Source: Syngnathus acus (lineage: Eukaryota > Chordata > Actinopteri > Syngnathiformes > Syngnathidae). Taken from it: a stretch of 64,000 nt of DNA. The first letter of the stretch is position 1; each line of letters starts with the position of its first letter. The notes beneath the pieces were generated by a model that saw only the letters and a list, made by a program, of their open reading frames with translations, was not told the DNA's origin and searched no databases. A program made the translations under genes and the position numbers. This document shows positions 1 to 11,404 of this stretch, in pieces. The stretch lies in assembly GCF_901709675.1 (NCBI RefSeq), contig NC_051088.1, forward strand, positions 21,240,693 to 21,304,692. The letters are read 5' to 3'.

Positions 1-1157
1 AAAGTGTATATATTTAATCTATTGGATTGTTTTCGGAAACCAAAACATTCAGTCACAGCAGCAACGACAAACAACTGTGGAAATCAGTTGAACTTTCTTG
101 TCTGCTCAATTTTATTGTGCTTCTACATTGTTTGCAGCATTGTTTTGAAACATCCAAAACACAGACGTGTCTTTTTTTTTTTTTAAATTAAGCTCCTCAA
201 ATATGGCCAACACCTTCCTGAGTCATGGGCATTAGCAAACTTATGTGAGCAATTTACAAAATGTTGCTGGTCCGTCCATTGTTAGCGGCCTGGGCAGCCG
301 TCCATCATTGTCAGTCTGTAATTTCTTCAAGATAAACTAGTGGGCATTCCTTCAGACGGACTAAATGGATGCCCCTGTTTCACTGGCAACTGACAGAAAC
401 ACGCCGAGACTGTTCCCAAATGTGATACTTAGCGCTTTGTGCAGCATCAAACTGTGTCACAACATCAAATTAAAAAAACAAAAAAACATCCAACAGCGTC
501 AACATAAAACTTCATTTCAAGCGAATGGGTCAAAAGCTCCACTTTGATTAGTTAAACTGTCCCAACAAATTCCTGAACTTTGGCTCAATGTTGACATCTT
601 TATACCAAGAAAACATATTTTGGAGGTTCTAAACGGCAACTACATTTTACACTCATAATATTTGGGAATGATATCTTGGTCAAGGCTTAATCTACCATGG
701 TGCTACATGGTGAGCCATAATTGGTCAATTTTAAACACACGCAAATAAATATAAATACCAACACGCACACACATACACACACACCGTGTGTCAGGAGACG
801 ATACATTCCACCATATGACGATGTTGAAAATGCAGAGGTTTTGTCTACACCAACTGTCTAAAACAAAATAGCATACCAGCTGCCACTAAATGAAGCCAGC
901 ATTCAGTTTGCGGCTGGTAACATCCTGCAGGAGACTACAAAAGTAAATCTGGTGGAATATTACAGTATCACTTCCACCTAAAACTACTCCAAGATACACT
1001 GAAGTGAAAGTACAACAACGCCAGCTAACAACAACATGATCAAGAGCTTCTGCTTAGGTTTGCTGTAATCACAAATTCAATATACTGTAAATTTATAGTT
1101 TTTATCACCGTATTATGTGCAAGCCGCTTTGGAGCGGTGATGCGCCCTCCAGAGGGT
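1..1157 (-). other. Probable gls 3' untranslated region
   Basis: No gene was seen in these 1.16 kb downstream of the gls stop codon. The only canonical minus-strand AATAAA I found reads TTTATT on the plus strand at 111-116, with a variant ATTAAA near 12-17. A long 3' UTR running almost to the window edge is therefore plausible. The short open frames here do not resemble any known protein. Confidence 0.4.
111..116 (-). promoter_or_regulatory. Candidate gls polyadenylation signal (AATAAA)
   Basis: This is the first canonical hexamer found downstream of the gls stop on the minus strand, about 1.04 kb away. It is a six-base match only and has not been tested. Confidence 0.3.
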
Positions 1158-4100
1158 TCACAGCAAGCTATCGAGGTTCTTCTCTGCCTTCTCCGTTGTC
1201 GCTGGGCTCTCCGGAGGACTGTATAGATTTTGATAATCACGCAGGATGGTGACCACATCATGGTGGCCGAAGTGAACCGCCTCGTCCATCGGCGTATTGC
1301 CCCACCTGCGGCACAAGTCATCAGAAACAGCACGGCAAAATACTATGTGGCAAAAAGCAATCTTATTTTGTTACATTTTATGATTTCCAATCTAGATTTA
1401 AAACTTGCATTAATCAAGGTATTTGACAGCATTTCATTAACAAAATTATTTTCTTGCGATGTGCACTCTTACTAATTTGATGTCAAATTTACTTTTTATT
1501 GCTCTCCTTTACTTTAAGTGTATTCTTTTGCCTTTAAATGTTCTATTTCGTCTTTAACTATGTGAAGCACATTGTATCAAATGAAATGGAATGTATATAC
1601 GAACAGAACTTCAATAATGATTCAATGAAAATAAAATTGCCGTGCTCGTGAGGTACTTTGAACTGTTCACCTGTCTCTGGGGACCGAGTTGACCTTGCAG
1701 GCTTCGAGCAAAAAGCGAACCACCTCGGCGTGGCCTGAAAGACAATCAAAACCCAACACGTACAATATCAGCTTCCAAAGATTGAAACTGTGGGATCCAA
1801 AAGTCGTTTGAGCTTCACCTTCGGCCGCAGCCACGTGCAGAGCCGTCCTGGAGTCGTAGTCCCTCTGCTCCATGTCCATGGACGACAAGGCAAACCTGCA
1901 GTGGCAAAACGCAGATTGAGAAGGGATACGAGACAAACAGAAGCCAGATATCTTGACGCGACGGAGTACCTCCTCAGGGCAGACACGTCTCCGGTATAGG
2001 CAGCAAACAACAGATTGATCACAGACTTCACCTGAAAGGATCCAAGGGGCCCAATTTAGCAAGTTGACGACGGGCGCAATTGGATAATGGATAATTTTCC
2101 AGCAAGTGGCAGCGCAGAGCTCAACCGGGACTTGTCAGCACTCACCCTCTGATCGCCTCCCTCCCTGCGAGGATCCAGTTTCTTTGCAAAGTGTCTCAGA
2201 TTATCATAGTTGTGAAAGTTGAAGAGGGAAACCAGGTCCTGCGACAAGATGACATAATCACCACGTTGGTAAAAAGAAGTCGTTTTGTGCATTGAATTGG
2301 CAGTGGACGCCATTGCGGCGTTGCAGAAATAACAGCCAATTTAAAAAAAAATTAATGTCATGTTTTGTTTCAGAGAGCTACACTATTGGTTAATTTGCAT
2401 GTGTTGGGTGTTATTTTTACAAACTATTTTGTAACTATTTTCTATTTTTTGGAAACTTGCTTATTTATGTCATTCATTTGTTTTTCGGGGGGATTAATAT
2501 TATCCAATGTGTGAAGTTGCAAAACTGCCTAATAAAGCAGATTTGCAAATTTGGTTTACCGTGCAGAACTGAATGCCTCGGACACTGTTGCCGAGCTTGT
2601 CGAGAGGCGGAGACCAGCACATGACGCCCATGACGTTTGGAACCACAAGCAGGATGCCGCCGGCCACACCCGATTTCGCCGGGAGGCCCACCTGAAACCG
2701 GTTGGAGATCAGGTGAGCTGGACCGCACCACATCGCGCACCAAATGTGTTTTCTCAAACTCAAAACTGGGATTGATTGATAATCTCTAGATGAACATATT
2801 TGCTTTGTTGTACTGAACCATAAATTTAGTTTTTTTTTTTTTTTGTCCCCACTGAGATAAATGTCTCAGTGGGAGCTGGAGACTTGATGCACGTGGGACT
2901 CCCATTTTGTGTTCTTGATGAAAACGAGTTTGACAGCGCGACTCACGTGGAAAGCAAACTGTCCGGAGAAATCGTACATCCCACACGAGTGCATCAGGCT
3001 GAGGGTGTCGCGCACGGCCTCGGGGCTCAGCACGCGCTCTCCTGTGATGGGACAGAAGCCGCCGTTGGCCAGGGTTGCCGCCATTACGCTGGCACTCTCA
3101 CAGGTCACCTCAATGGAGCACAACTGGCAGGGCGACAAACGCAACGTCACCGTGTCGCTCCGGAGACCCTTAGCCGCCGCTCATCTTTTACCTGGAAGTA
3201 GAAGTCCAAGATGGATGTCATGTCCGTTCCTTCGGGAAAACACTGCAAGGACAAAAAATAAAAAAATAACAGTGTGTAATTGCTGTTTCTTGCTAAACGG
3301 ATTTATTTTTTATTTGGGTAGAAAATTGGCATCATTTTTTTTCCCACCCTTACTGGTTTTCAGTTTTTTCACCGAATGGACAATAATTGAATACACTCAA
3401 ATAATTGGTGGCTTTGATAGTAAGGGGCAAAATATTATTAATGCAGCCATTGTTGTTGAACATGTGCGAGGGGATTTTGGACCAATTGCAATTTACTCAT
3501 TTACTTAATCGGCCAATGACAAATCAGCGGCAGTAATCAAGACAGTAGGTGACGAGTGCACAAATGGGAGTGGCAGTTTTGTTCGGGGAGAAGATGGATG
3601 GCGGTGAAAGTTGACCGATGGAATTCACGTAGAAGTTCTCTCTGACCTTCTTTTCCTTCAGATAGTAGCCGATAGCAAAGTTTCTGTCTCCGGACTCCCG
3701 CTCAGACTGGAACCTGTGAAACACAGCGCAGGGATTACCTTTTTGTCGATTTTATTTGTATTTTGACGCGCCGATGAACTCACGTGGCGTTGCTGAAGCC
3801 GACATACTCGTTTCCTGCCAGTTTGTTCATGAAGTTCATGACCTGCAGAGTTAGCGAGTAAGTTGTGTAAGTACACTGGTACTTTCACTTAAATATATCC
3901 CCCCCCCTTTTTTTTTTTTATACTTATGAACTGTGATTTTTGTTGCTCTTGCTTTGTGTCGCAAGCCAAATTTGAGGAACTAGTGGAATTCAGATTTGCT
4001 GCAACTTCCGAGAATCATTGCTTGGAAATGCAAGCGTTGAACTTTTTTCTTTTTTTTTTTAAAAAGTGGTAGTAATAAATGCTGGTGGTGATACTCACGT

Positions 4101-7100
4101 AGTCAAACTTCTCAGCATTGCTGGCTCCTTGCTGTTACATACAAACAACACATTCACAATTTTTATTAAGATTGTCAGTCTCAAGCCTAAACAATTGTCT
4201 TTTTTTTCCTCAGGTTTAAACCGAACGCCATTTTTAGTTTGTACAGCAGGGGGCGCCTTTGAGTGTGCAATTCAAGGTGACGACGTTGAGAGAATCTGTG
4301 CGTGCATGCACACGCATGTGTCCGAGTTCTCCTGCTTTCCGCCAAATCCCCTTTCAGCACGATTATAAACGTAATCTGCACTAATCTCACATTTCTGGAA
4401 AAATTGCCAAAGTAACTCAATTGAAATCAACGTTGCTGTTGTCTGTTGTGTTACCTTGATGAGAGAAGTACAGACGATGGCGCCGGCATTCACCATGGGG
4501 TTGTGAGGTTTGTCTGCAAACACACAGAGATCTCAACTCTTACAGAAGTGACGTTGAATTTGCGCATTTGAAAAGCAAAACAACTCCAGCTCAGAGGAAA
4601 AAACGGAAATCCACAGGCCGCTTGGCACACGTGACCTACTTTTTGACTGACAGCACATATTGTATTGGTGCTCACGTGAAATCTCTTTTTGGTCATTTTG
4701 GATAAAAGTTTTAAAACCGAATGAGTCAGTCAACATCCGTGCTAAGCGCTCGTCCGGCGTGCTGCCCCCATCAATAATTGATCCCGCCTCCAGAAACGGC
4801 TCCTCTTTTTGCGTCAGTGTGCTTCCTCACCGTCGTCGCTCAAGAAGAGCTTGTTGAAGCGCAGGCCGCTGGGCTCTTTGCCGATGAAGCGGTGCACGTA
4901 GTCGGTGCCGTGGTCGTGGACGGCGATGGCGTATTTCAGCGGCTTGACGCAAGACTGCAGGCAAAAGGGCACCTTGGTGTCTCCCACCGTGTGCCTGCAA
5001 CAAAGGCGCATTAAGCTCTGTGTTTTTTGCGTGGCAGTTGTTTGACAGTTTTGTTGCCATATCACAAAGTCAAAATGTACCTTTGACCGTCGACGGTGCA
5101 CAAGGAGACGGCCCACAAGTCCGGGCTGAAGCGCGCAAGCTGGGGAATGTAGTCGGCCACCTGCAGGAAGAGTTCCCGGTGAGCTATTCACGTGACAAGC
5201 CTCGGCCAGCCCGGTCCCTCACCTGCCCTCCTGACATGTTCTTTGCTTTGTCGTACAGTTCGTTCATGTGGCGGCAAAACGGTTGGAAGTCGGGAATGAC
5301 GAATTTCTTCCGAAAGGCTTGAGTGAGCAGCACAATGTTGCTCTGCACACATCTGCGCACAAAAGAAAACATGCCGCATTCAAAATGGCTTATGATGCAT
5401 TTCTTTGCACTGCTTAAGTTAACTCGCAAGTCTTTGACATGTTTTTTTTTTTTTTCTTCTTCCAGAGCCCACTTGACCCCATTGACCTTTGCTTATCATG
5501 AGGGGGGCGGTCCTGTCCCAAGCAAATGAACCATTACGAAGGCCAACACAAGCTAATGCTTTCACTTTGACGAAAAGGGGGCGGAGCTTAGTCTGGCTAC
5601 TTGCTGCGCTCCAACTCATTAAAAATAAAAAGCAAATCATGAACTACAATATCACATCTCAATACCAAATTTGTCAATCGGTGTGGTATGGTCAAATAAC
5701 GTGAATTTTTTTGTTCCGTTTCAAGCTGGTTCTGCCATTCAGTGCGGAACAATGTCAGCTCGCCGGGATTTGTATCTCTCCCTGGCATGCCGGGCTGTAA
5801 TCCCGCTCGCGTGGGATCCCTGTGGGGAAAACATGCAGCGTTCTGCTGACTGCTCACGTGCTTCCTGCATGACGCTCAGCTCTATAAATAAGACCGCAGC
5901 CACGAGGCGTCATCATGCCCTGCCTGAGGCGGCCATCGCCGTCAACCTGCTCTGCCTCCAAGAATCATGCCTCTATAATCGAATCCGATCTGTTGCCGAT
6001 AGTTCAAAGGCTTACTTCTTGAAGAGGTGTTTATCCAGGGCTCCATCTGAGGTTGTTTTCATGGTTACCTTCAGCATCTCCATACATTCTTTCAGCCGGG
6101 GGTCTCCTGTGCGAAGCCCCGTGGCTTTGAGAGCCTGTGGAGGGAAGGCGAGAAGGTGGGCTGAATAATTCATGAAGTGAGGAAATAAATAAATAAATAA
6201 ATAAACAGTAAAATAAATGAAATAAAATAAACAAACAATGCATTGCACTTTTTGTGGACAAGACTTGGGTTTCAAATTAAATTTCAATGGGAAGTAAGCA
6301 AATGCTATCTTCTTTCAACCTGGTCAGGCCTTTCCGGTAATGGGCTCTTCATATTCAACTGTACTTGCTCGGAATCTGCTCGTTTTCGTCAGGATTATGC
6401 AGGATTATTTTGCCCCCAACTATAAATAGTCAACATTCCATTTTGTTCTGCCCAATTCATGGCATTTTGCAAGCCTTGAAAGGACTCACTGTGGTGAATT
6501 TGTGTGCTGGGATCTTCTCTTGGCCTTCAGCTATGGTGTAGAAGAGCAAGTCCTCTAGGCTGGGTAGAATACCTGCCTTCCTTCTCCTGCATGAGACACA
6601 CAGACGGAAGATGTGGCATGGGTAAGTTGCGTTTCCAGCATGTGCGGCAAATTGTTCTTGCTAGACTACCAGCCAGGGGGTGTGACAGTTTTGCAATCAA
6701 TCGCAGAGTCTGCATCAGTGCAGCCGGCGGTTGAATGTCTGAAGGTCAAATCAAAGCAATACAAAATCGTGAATGTGAAACGTTCCCACGGAGATGCACT
6801 GATGTCTGGGCCTGGCTGGTACTCGCAGCAGCAAAGCCAGTTAGTTGGGTCAGGACGGCGCCACGGGGAGGGAGGGGGGCGGTTAGGGGCACTCAGCTAT
6901 GATTCAAATCGACATCTGATTGGGATTTGCACAAAGCTGTCTGCTTTCGGGCCGCTGGAGTGCATTATGGGAGACGTGCCGGTGCACTCACAATTTGGAT
7001 ACTTTGGGACACTTTCTCTTCTGGAGCTAAGATGGACTACAGAGGAGGCGAGATGGCAAGGAGTGAATGAAGTGGCGGAGATGGACGAGGCAAAAGAGCC

Positions 7101-8674
7101 AAGCAAGCAGCTTGTGGTTATTTAATGGAAGCGGTGGGGGTGGGTTGGCTACTTCTACTGATGGAAAACACACCAAAAGTCAAATTAAAGTAGAAAGATA
7201 CTTACAAAGCAAAGCAAGCGGATCAACATAAGGAAGAGAATGTGCAGAGGAAATATTAATGAGTTTGTGACAATGAACAATACAACAGGTACAACCGACA
7301 CAAATCAATGTGCACATTTTCTTCAGCAATCCATTTTATTAATCAATGTGAACTCTGAACACATGAATGATTCCTCACAACAACAGTTACCGACAATGAC
7401 TTGACAAGGTCAGAAAGTCAGTGTGCACCGCTTGATTTCTATTTCGTATGTTTCTGCAAGTGTTGACATTCTTCTACAGCATTCCGAGGAAATCACAATG
7501 TCCCATCACCGTTGAGCTAATTTTGGAACAGACCTGTTGGCTACTCATGCGGGCACCGTATTGCGTTAGACAGTTCCACGGAACTTTGCAGCAGAACAAG
7601 GTTTCTGTTCGTCCTCTGTTAGAAAGGTGCCCGCTAACTATTATATTATATTAATAATAATAATAATATTAATAATTATTAATACTTATTCTTTTAGTAT
7701 TAATAATGATTTAATTTATTTTTATTTATTTATTATTACAATTATAATTGATAATAATAATAATACCTACCTGGAAACATTTACACAAGCATCAGTAATT
7801 ATTGCGCATAGTGAAATGCTACACAAACAGGCTAGCCTTAAGCAAAATGTATTTTTGTTTCTGTCCGACAAGACATCAAACTACCTCGTTTCCTTAATGA
7901 GGCTTGTGTAAAGGTCCAAGGTGGAACATCTGCAACATCTGGAGCACTCACACTCATTAGTACTTTTACAGCTCAGCTTTCACTAAATCCAAGCGATGGG
8001 TTGGAGATTGTAGTGGCGTCAGTGCTGCGCTCCCAAAAAACAGCTTTGTTATGGAAACCGATCTGGGAGTGACTCATTCTCTCCTGAATGTCATGACTGA
8101 AGAGCCAAAGTGCTGGGCACCATGCCAGCAAGCGGCTTTTCCTCCAGTAAGTGTGCAAAAATCATGATCATGTAAAAATTCAAGCAGGTCAAGCTTTCAT
8201 TAGCGAGATTGTCCGAAAAAAGTACAGTTCTGTTGTATTGAACTTTTTTGCGCAACACATTTTGCATTGATTGTTTTTCTATCCCCCGTTTTCTTATTAA
8301 AAAAATAGCTAACAAATAGCTGAGAATATTTCGAGAGGCCTTAAAGGTATCGTGAGCTAGCACACTTGTTCCATAGTCACTACGATCATATATTCACAAG
8401 TCACGTGAAATGACATGAATTCGTGCATTGAGGCTGGCCAGCAGCCGACGTGCTTTACTCACTGTTCTGTAGCTGAATCTTTGTTTCCCTCATTGTGTCC
8501 ATCTGCTTTGGAACAAAAGCTTCTGGCGGCATGCTGCTGTGTCGCCGCGGCCGTGACCGGCGAGCGGCTCCGGTAGCCGGCTGCAGGTAGAGCGTGGACT
8601 CCGCCTGCCAAATGTCGCTTCAGTTGCCTCTGAATGATCTCCTTGAGCACTGCCGTTGGCCGGAAGTGGAACAT
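1158..8674 (-). CDS. gls: Glutaminase, kidney type (GLS, KGA-like isoform), mitochondrial
   Basis: Hydrolyses glutamine to glutamate and ammonia in mitochondria. Coding exons: 8674-8463, 6586-6490, 6134-6016, 5352-5223, 5160-5081, 4994-4831, 4513-4455, 4131-4099, 3842-3784, 3713-3647, 3242-3192, 3123-2947, 2691-2560, 2238-2146, 2031-1970, 1895-1819, 1734-1671 and 1305-1158. All phases agree and give 607 aa. A short basic N-terminus ([20 protein letters not shown]) suits a mitochondrial presequence. The catalytic domain keeps the human GLS active-site residues at a constant offset of 59: Tyr190, Ser227/Lys230 (SCVK), Asn276, Glu322, Asn329, Tyr355, Tyr407 and Val425. The loop reads LRFNKLFL with Phe at 259 and 263, as in GLS; GLS2 has Tyr and Ser there. 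Ankyrin repeats start near residue 492 and the end is KNLDSLL, as in KGA. The start was chosen as the only Met that opens the presequence exon in phase. Confidence 0.97.
4244..4257 (+). promoter_or_regulatory. CTCF-like motif in gls intron 7
   Basis: The sequence CAGCAGGGGGCGCC matches the core of the vertebrate CTCF consensus. It lies in the intron between the exon ending at 4455 and the exon starting at 4131. This is a motif match only. Confidence 0.35.
6587..8462 (-). other. gls intron 1
   Basis: This 1.88-kb intron separates the presequence exon from the first exon of the glutaminase body. It contains an AT-rich TAATAA/TTATTA tract at about 7636-7770. No other gene is visible in it. Confidence 0.7.
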
Positions 8675-11404
8675 TTCAACCCCTTCGATATAGCGAAAAG
8701 CAAAAAGAGAGCGAATCCAGCAAACAAATGAATGAGTGCGTTGGCAGGAATAACACCGAGGAGTAATGGAGTAAGCGAGTAACGGGCTGAGGGAGGATTG
8801 TCCGCGAATGGACGACGAGTTCTAGGCGTAACCTAATTAGAAATGCACGGATTTTGATTGGTTCTTGACTTCCTTACTCTCAATCCGATTGGTCAACATA
8901 GCCATCAATCATTGGAACTGTCCGGGTGCTGTACGTTTGTATATCCGGTACCTTTCATTTATTTCAACATAGACACACAGAAGCAGATAAATGATGACCG
9001 ACAAAAGATTAATATCTTAGATGTAATTATTTATTGATGCTAATAACTACAGATATTCGGCATATGCATCAAATTCGAGATCCAACAAATCGCAGGTTGC
9101 GGTTAAAATGTTATTGAGCATCAGTCCGTGTGCTTTGGTAGTAATGTAAGAAATATGGTGTACAGTGCACGATAGTGTTATGTGGTGTTGTGACACCATG
9201 TGATCTATTTTGGTAGCGCATTGCATGCGACGCAATCTGCTGTTCTTCCATCGTCAGCACTGTTACACAGCACCACCTTCTGGTCAGACGCTGTTGCTAA
9301 AATTGAAACGGGAATGAAAATAGCTTCTGCCAAACGTGCATTCCCACAGCCCCACGTTATTGCTGAATATTTCTGAATCATCAAAAATTGCTTTAGCACA
9401 AAATTTCGTACACTGTTATCCTCCTGGCACGTACTGAAATGCTTTCTCGACAACAGGTAGCCAAATGGATATTAAAGAAGCAAGATCTTGCAAGTAAAAT
9501 TGCCGTGAATATTAAACGGGAATTGAAAATTGTCGAGAAAAGTGCCACTTTTCTCACTTCTCAAAGTTCATTATTGTGTGCAAAAAAAAAAAAATTCCTC
9601 CACATGGAATCACATCTTTTCAACACCCACACACTCCATGAAGCTTTCAAAGTGAGGGTGATGGGTGCGCTCGGCAGATCCCTCCCACGTTGCTCAGTGG
9701 CTGGCTGCCGCCCACCACCAGCACCGTAGAGCCGCCCACTTGCAACCATTGCCACGGCAACCCATCATCATCATCCTCAGTGAGTTGCGCCGGAGGAGGA
9801 CAGGGAGGAGGACAGTGAGGGGAGGGGCTGCCGCGCAGAACAGGGCTGCCACTGAACAGCAGCGGGCGTGGGCGTTCATGAGCTGAGCGATTCTCCAGAG
9901 AAAGTCTGCGTGCGTGCGCACGCGCGCGCGTGAGAGAGAGAGAGAAAAAGATGGCAACTATGTGAGCAGAACCTGCGTCAGAGTGAGTCATCAGCTACTT
10001 TCACAATGTCTTGACGTGACGTGGATGCAAATAATCGAGGCGGGCATTCAACCACAAGCAACTTTGAGTCGGGTCGAGGTGCTCTTGTGACCTGGCTGCA
10101 CTTGTGCACGTTCATAGTGGAAAACAGGTGTCAAACTCATTCTTGTTTACAGCTTGAACTGTGTAGTCACGCAAGAGAACAATCAGATGGCGGAAGCATC
10201 CATAGAGCAGAGAGCATTCATCACAATTGGGTTCCAAAAATAAAGTTTAATGTTATGTACTGTATAACAATAAAATATATTAGTGTTTAAAAAAAAAAAA
10301 AAAGAGGTGCATAACTAGGTGGAGCCTAATCTAGTTTGTGAGGAGAGGCCGATAAGGCTTTCACTGAAAACATCACCACATCATCGCGAGTCCTCACTAG
10401 TTTTCAAAAACAGTGTGCCGCACGTGAAGACAACATGAGCATCTTTGGACGACAAACATACAGTCACTGAACAATCCATAGATGTTAGTCACATAGATAT
10501 TGCATTGCTCTGCCACTGCGAGGGGTTTTGGGAGGGGGGGGGGGTCAGACCAACTTGTCAGGACGCACAGAACTCTTGAAATGTTTCTACGGCTAAAGAG
10601 CAACACACGTGAAATACGCATGGAGAGATAGCGAGACATCAATATCATAGTCGTCGTGGAAAGCAGGTTTCACACTTGATTTTTTTTTTTTTGACGCTGA
10701 TTTTTTTGTTAATGCACATGAACACTATTGACACAAACATCCACAGTAAAGTTACACTTGACATAACAGAACCCTGGTTGAGATTAGCTAACACAATTTG
10801 TTAACACTGAATTATTTACAGTCCGCAAGGACGCACACCTAAAGGTGTGATGCAATGCTGCATCTTCGGTCCTGGAATCTTCTGTCAGCAGATGTGTGCT
10901 TCTGGATTTCACCGGCAGGCGTGACACCATGCAAGCCTGAGACAACACGGCTCGTAGCTCAGAAATGCTTCCTCTCCCACAAATATACACGAGACAAGCG
11001 AGAGGAGAGGCGGAGTCATCCCTAAAATAAAGACAAGGAGCCCGATACTGGGTCTGGACTCAAACTCAGTCTCCTGACAGAACCTCGCAGACCCGTTTGA
11101 CCCCAACATTCAATGATTTGGGAGAAGGACGGAGGCGGGGGTTCAGATTCAGGCCCAGCATGAAGGACAACTGCAAATGTATTTGTGGTGGAGAGAAGAC
11201 CCCGCCAAGCTCGGCGGGGGCATGTCGGCAGGCTCTCTTGATACTTTGGCGCTGACACAAAGACAAACTCAAGGAAAATAAATGCTCTCGGTGAGGCAAC
11301 GTTGGTTTGTTAAGGCTCTACTGTGGCTGTGCTTGCTTAGTTTCTAGTGACGGCTGACATCTGCGTACGAGCACGAGACCGAGCGGGGGGGAGGGAAGGA
11401 GGCA
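8675..11404. other. Region between gls start and nab1 stop
   Basis: This 2.7-kb stretch should hold the gls promoter and 5' UTR (near 8675-8900) and the nab1 3' UTR (below 11404). It contains one exact EGR-type 9-mer GCGTGGGCG at 9866-9874. A sequence at 10126-10140 (CAGGTGTCAAACTCA) matches the end of a fish repeat also seen at 21896-22042. There are also T and G homopolymers. No convincing coding exon was found. Confidence 0.5.

Noticed and set aside
1158-8674. GLS2 (liver-type glutaminase) as the identity of the first gene
   Set aside because: The loop is LRFNKLFL rather than LRYNKLSL, and the C-terminus is the KGA-like [11 protein letters not shown] and NLDSLL form.
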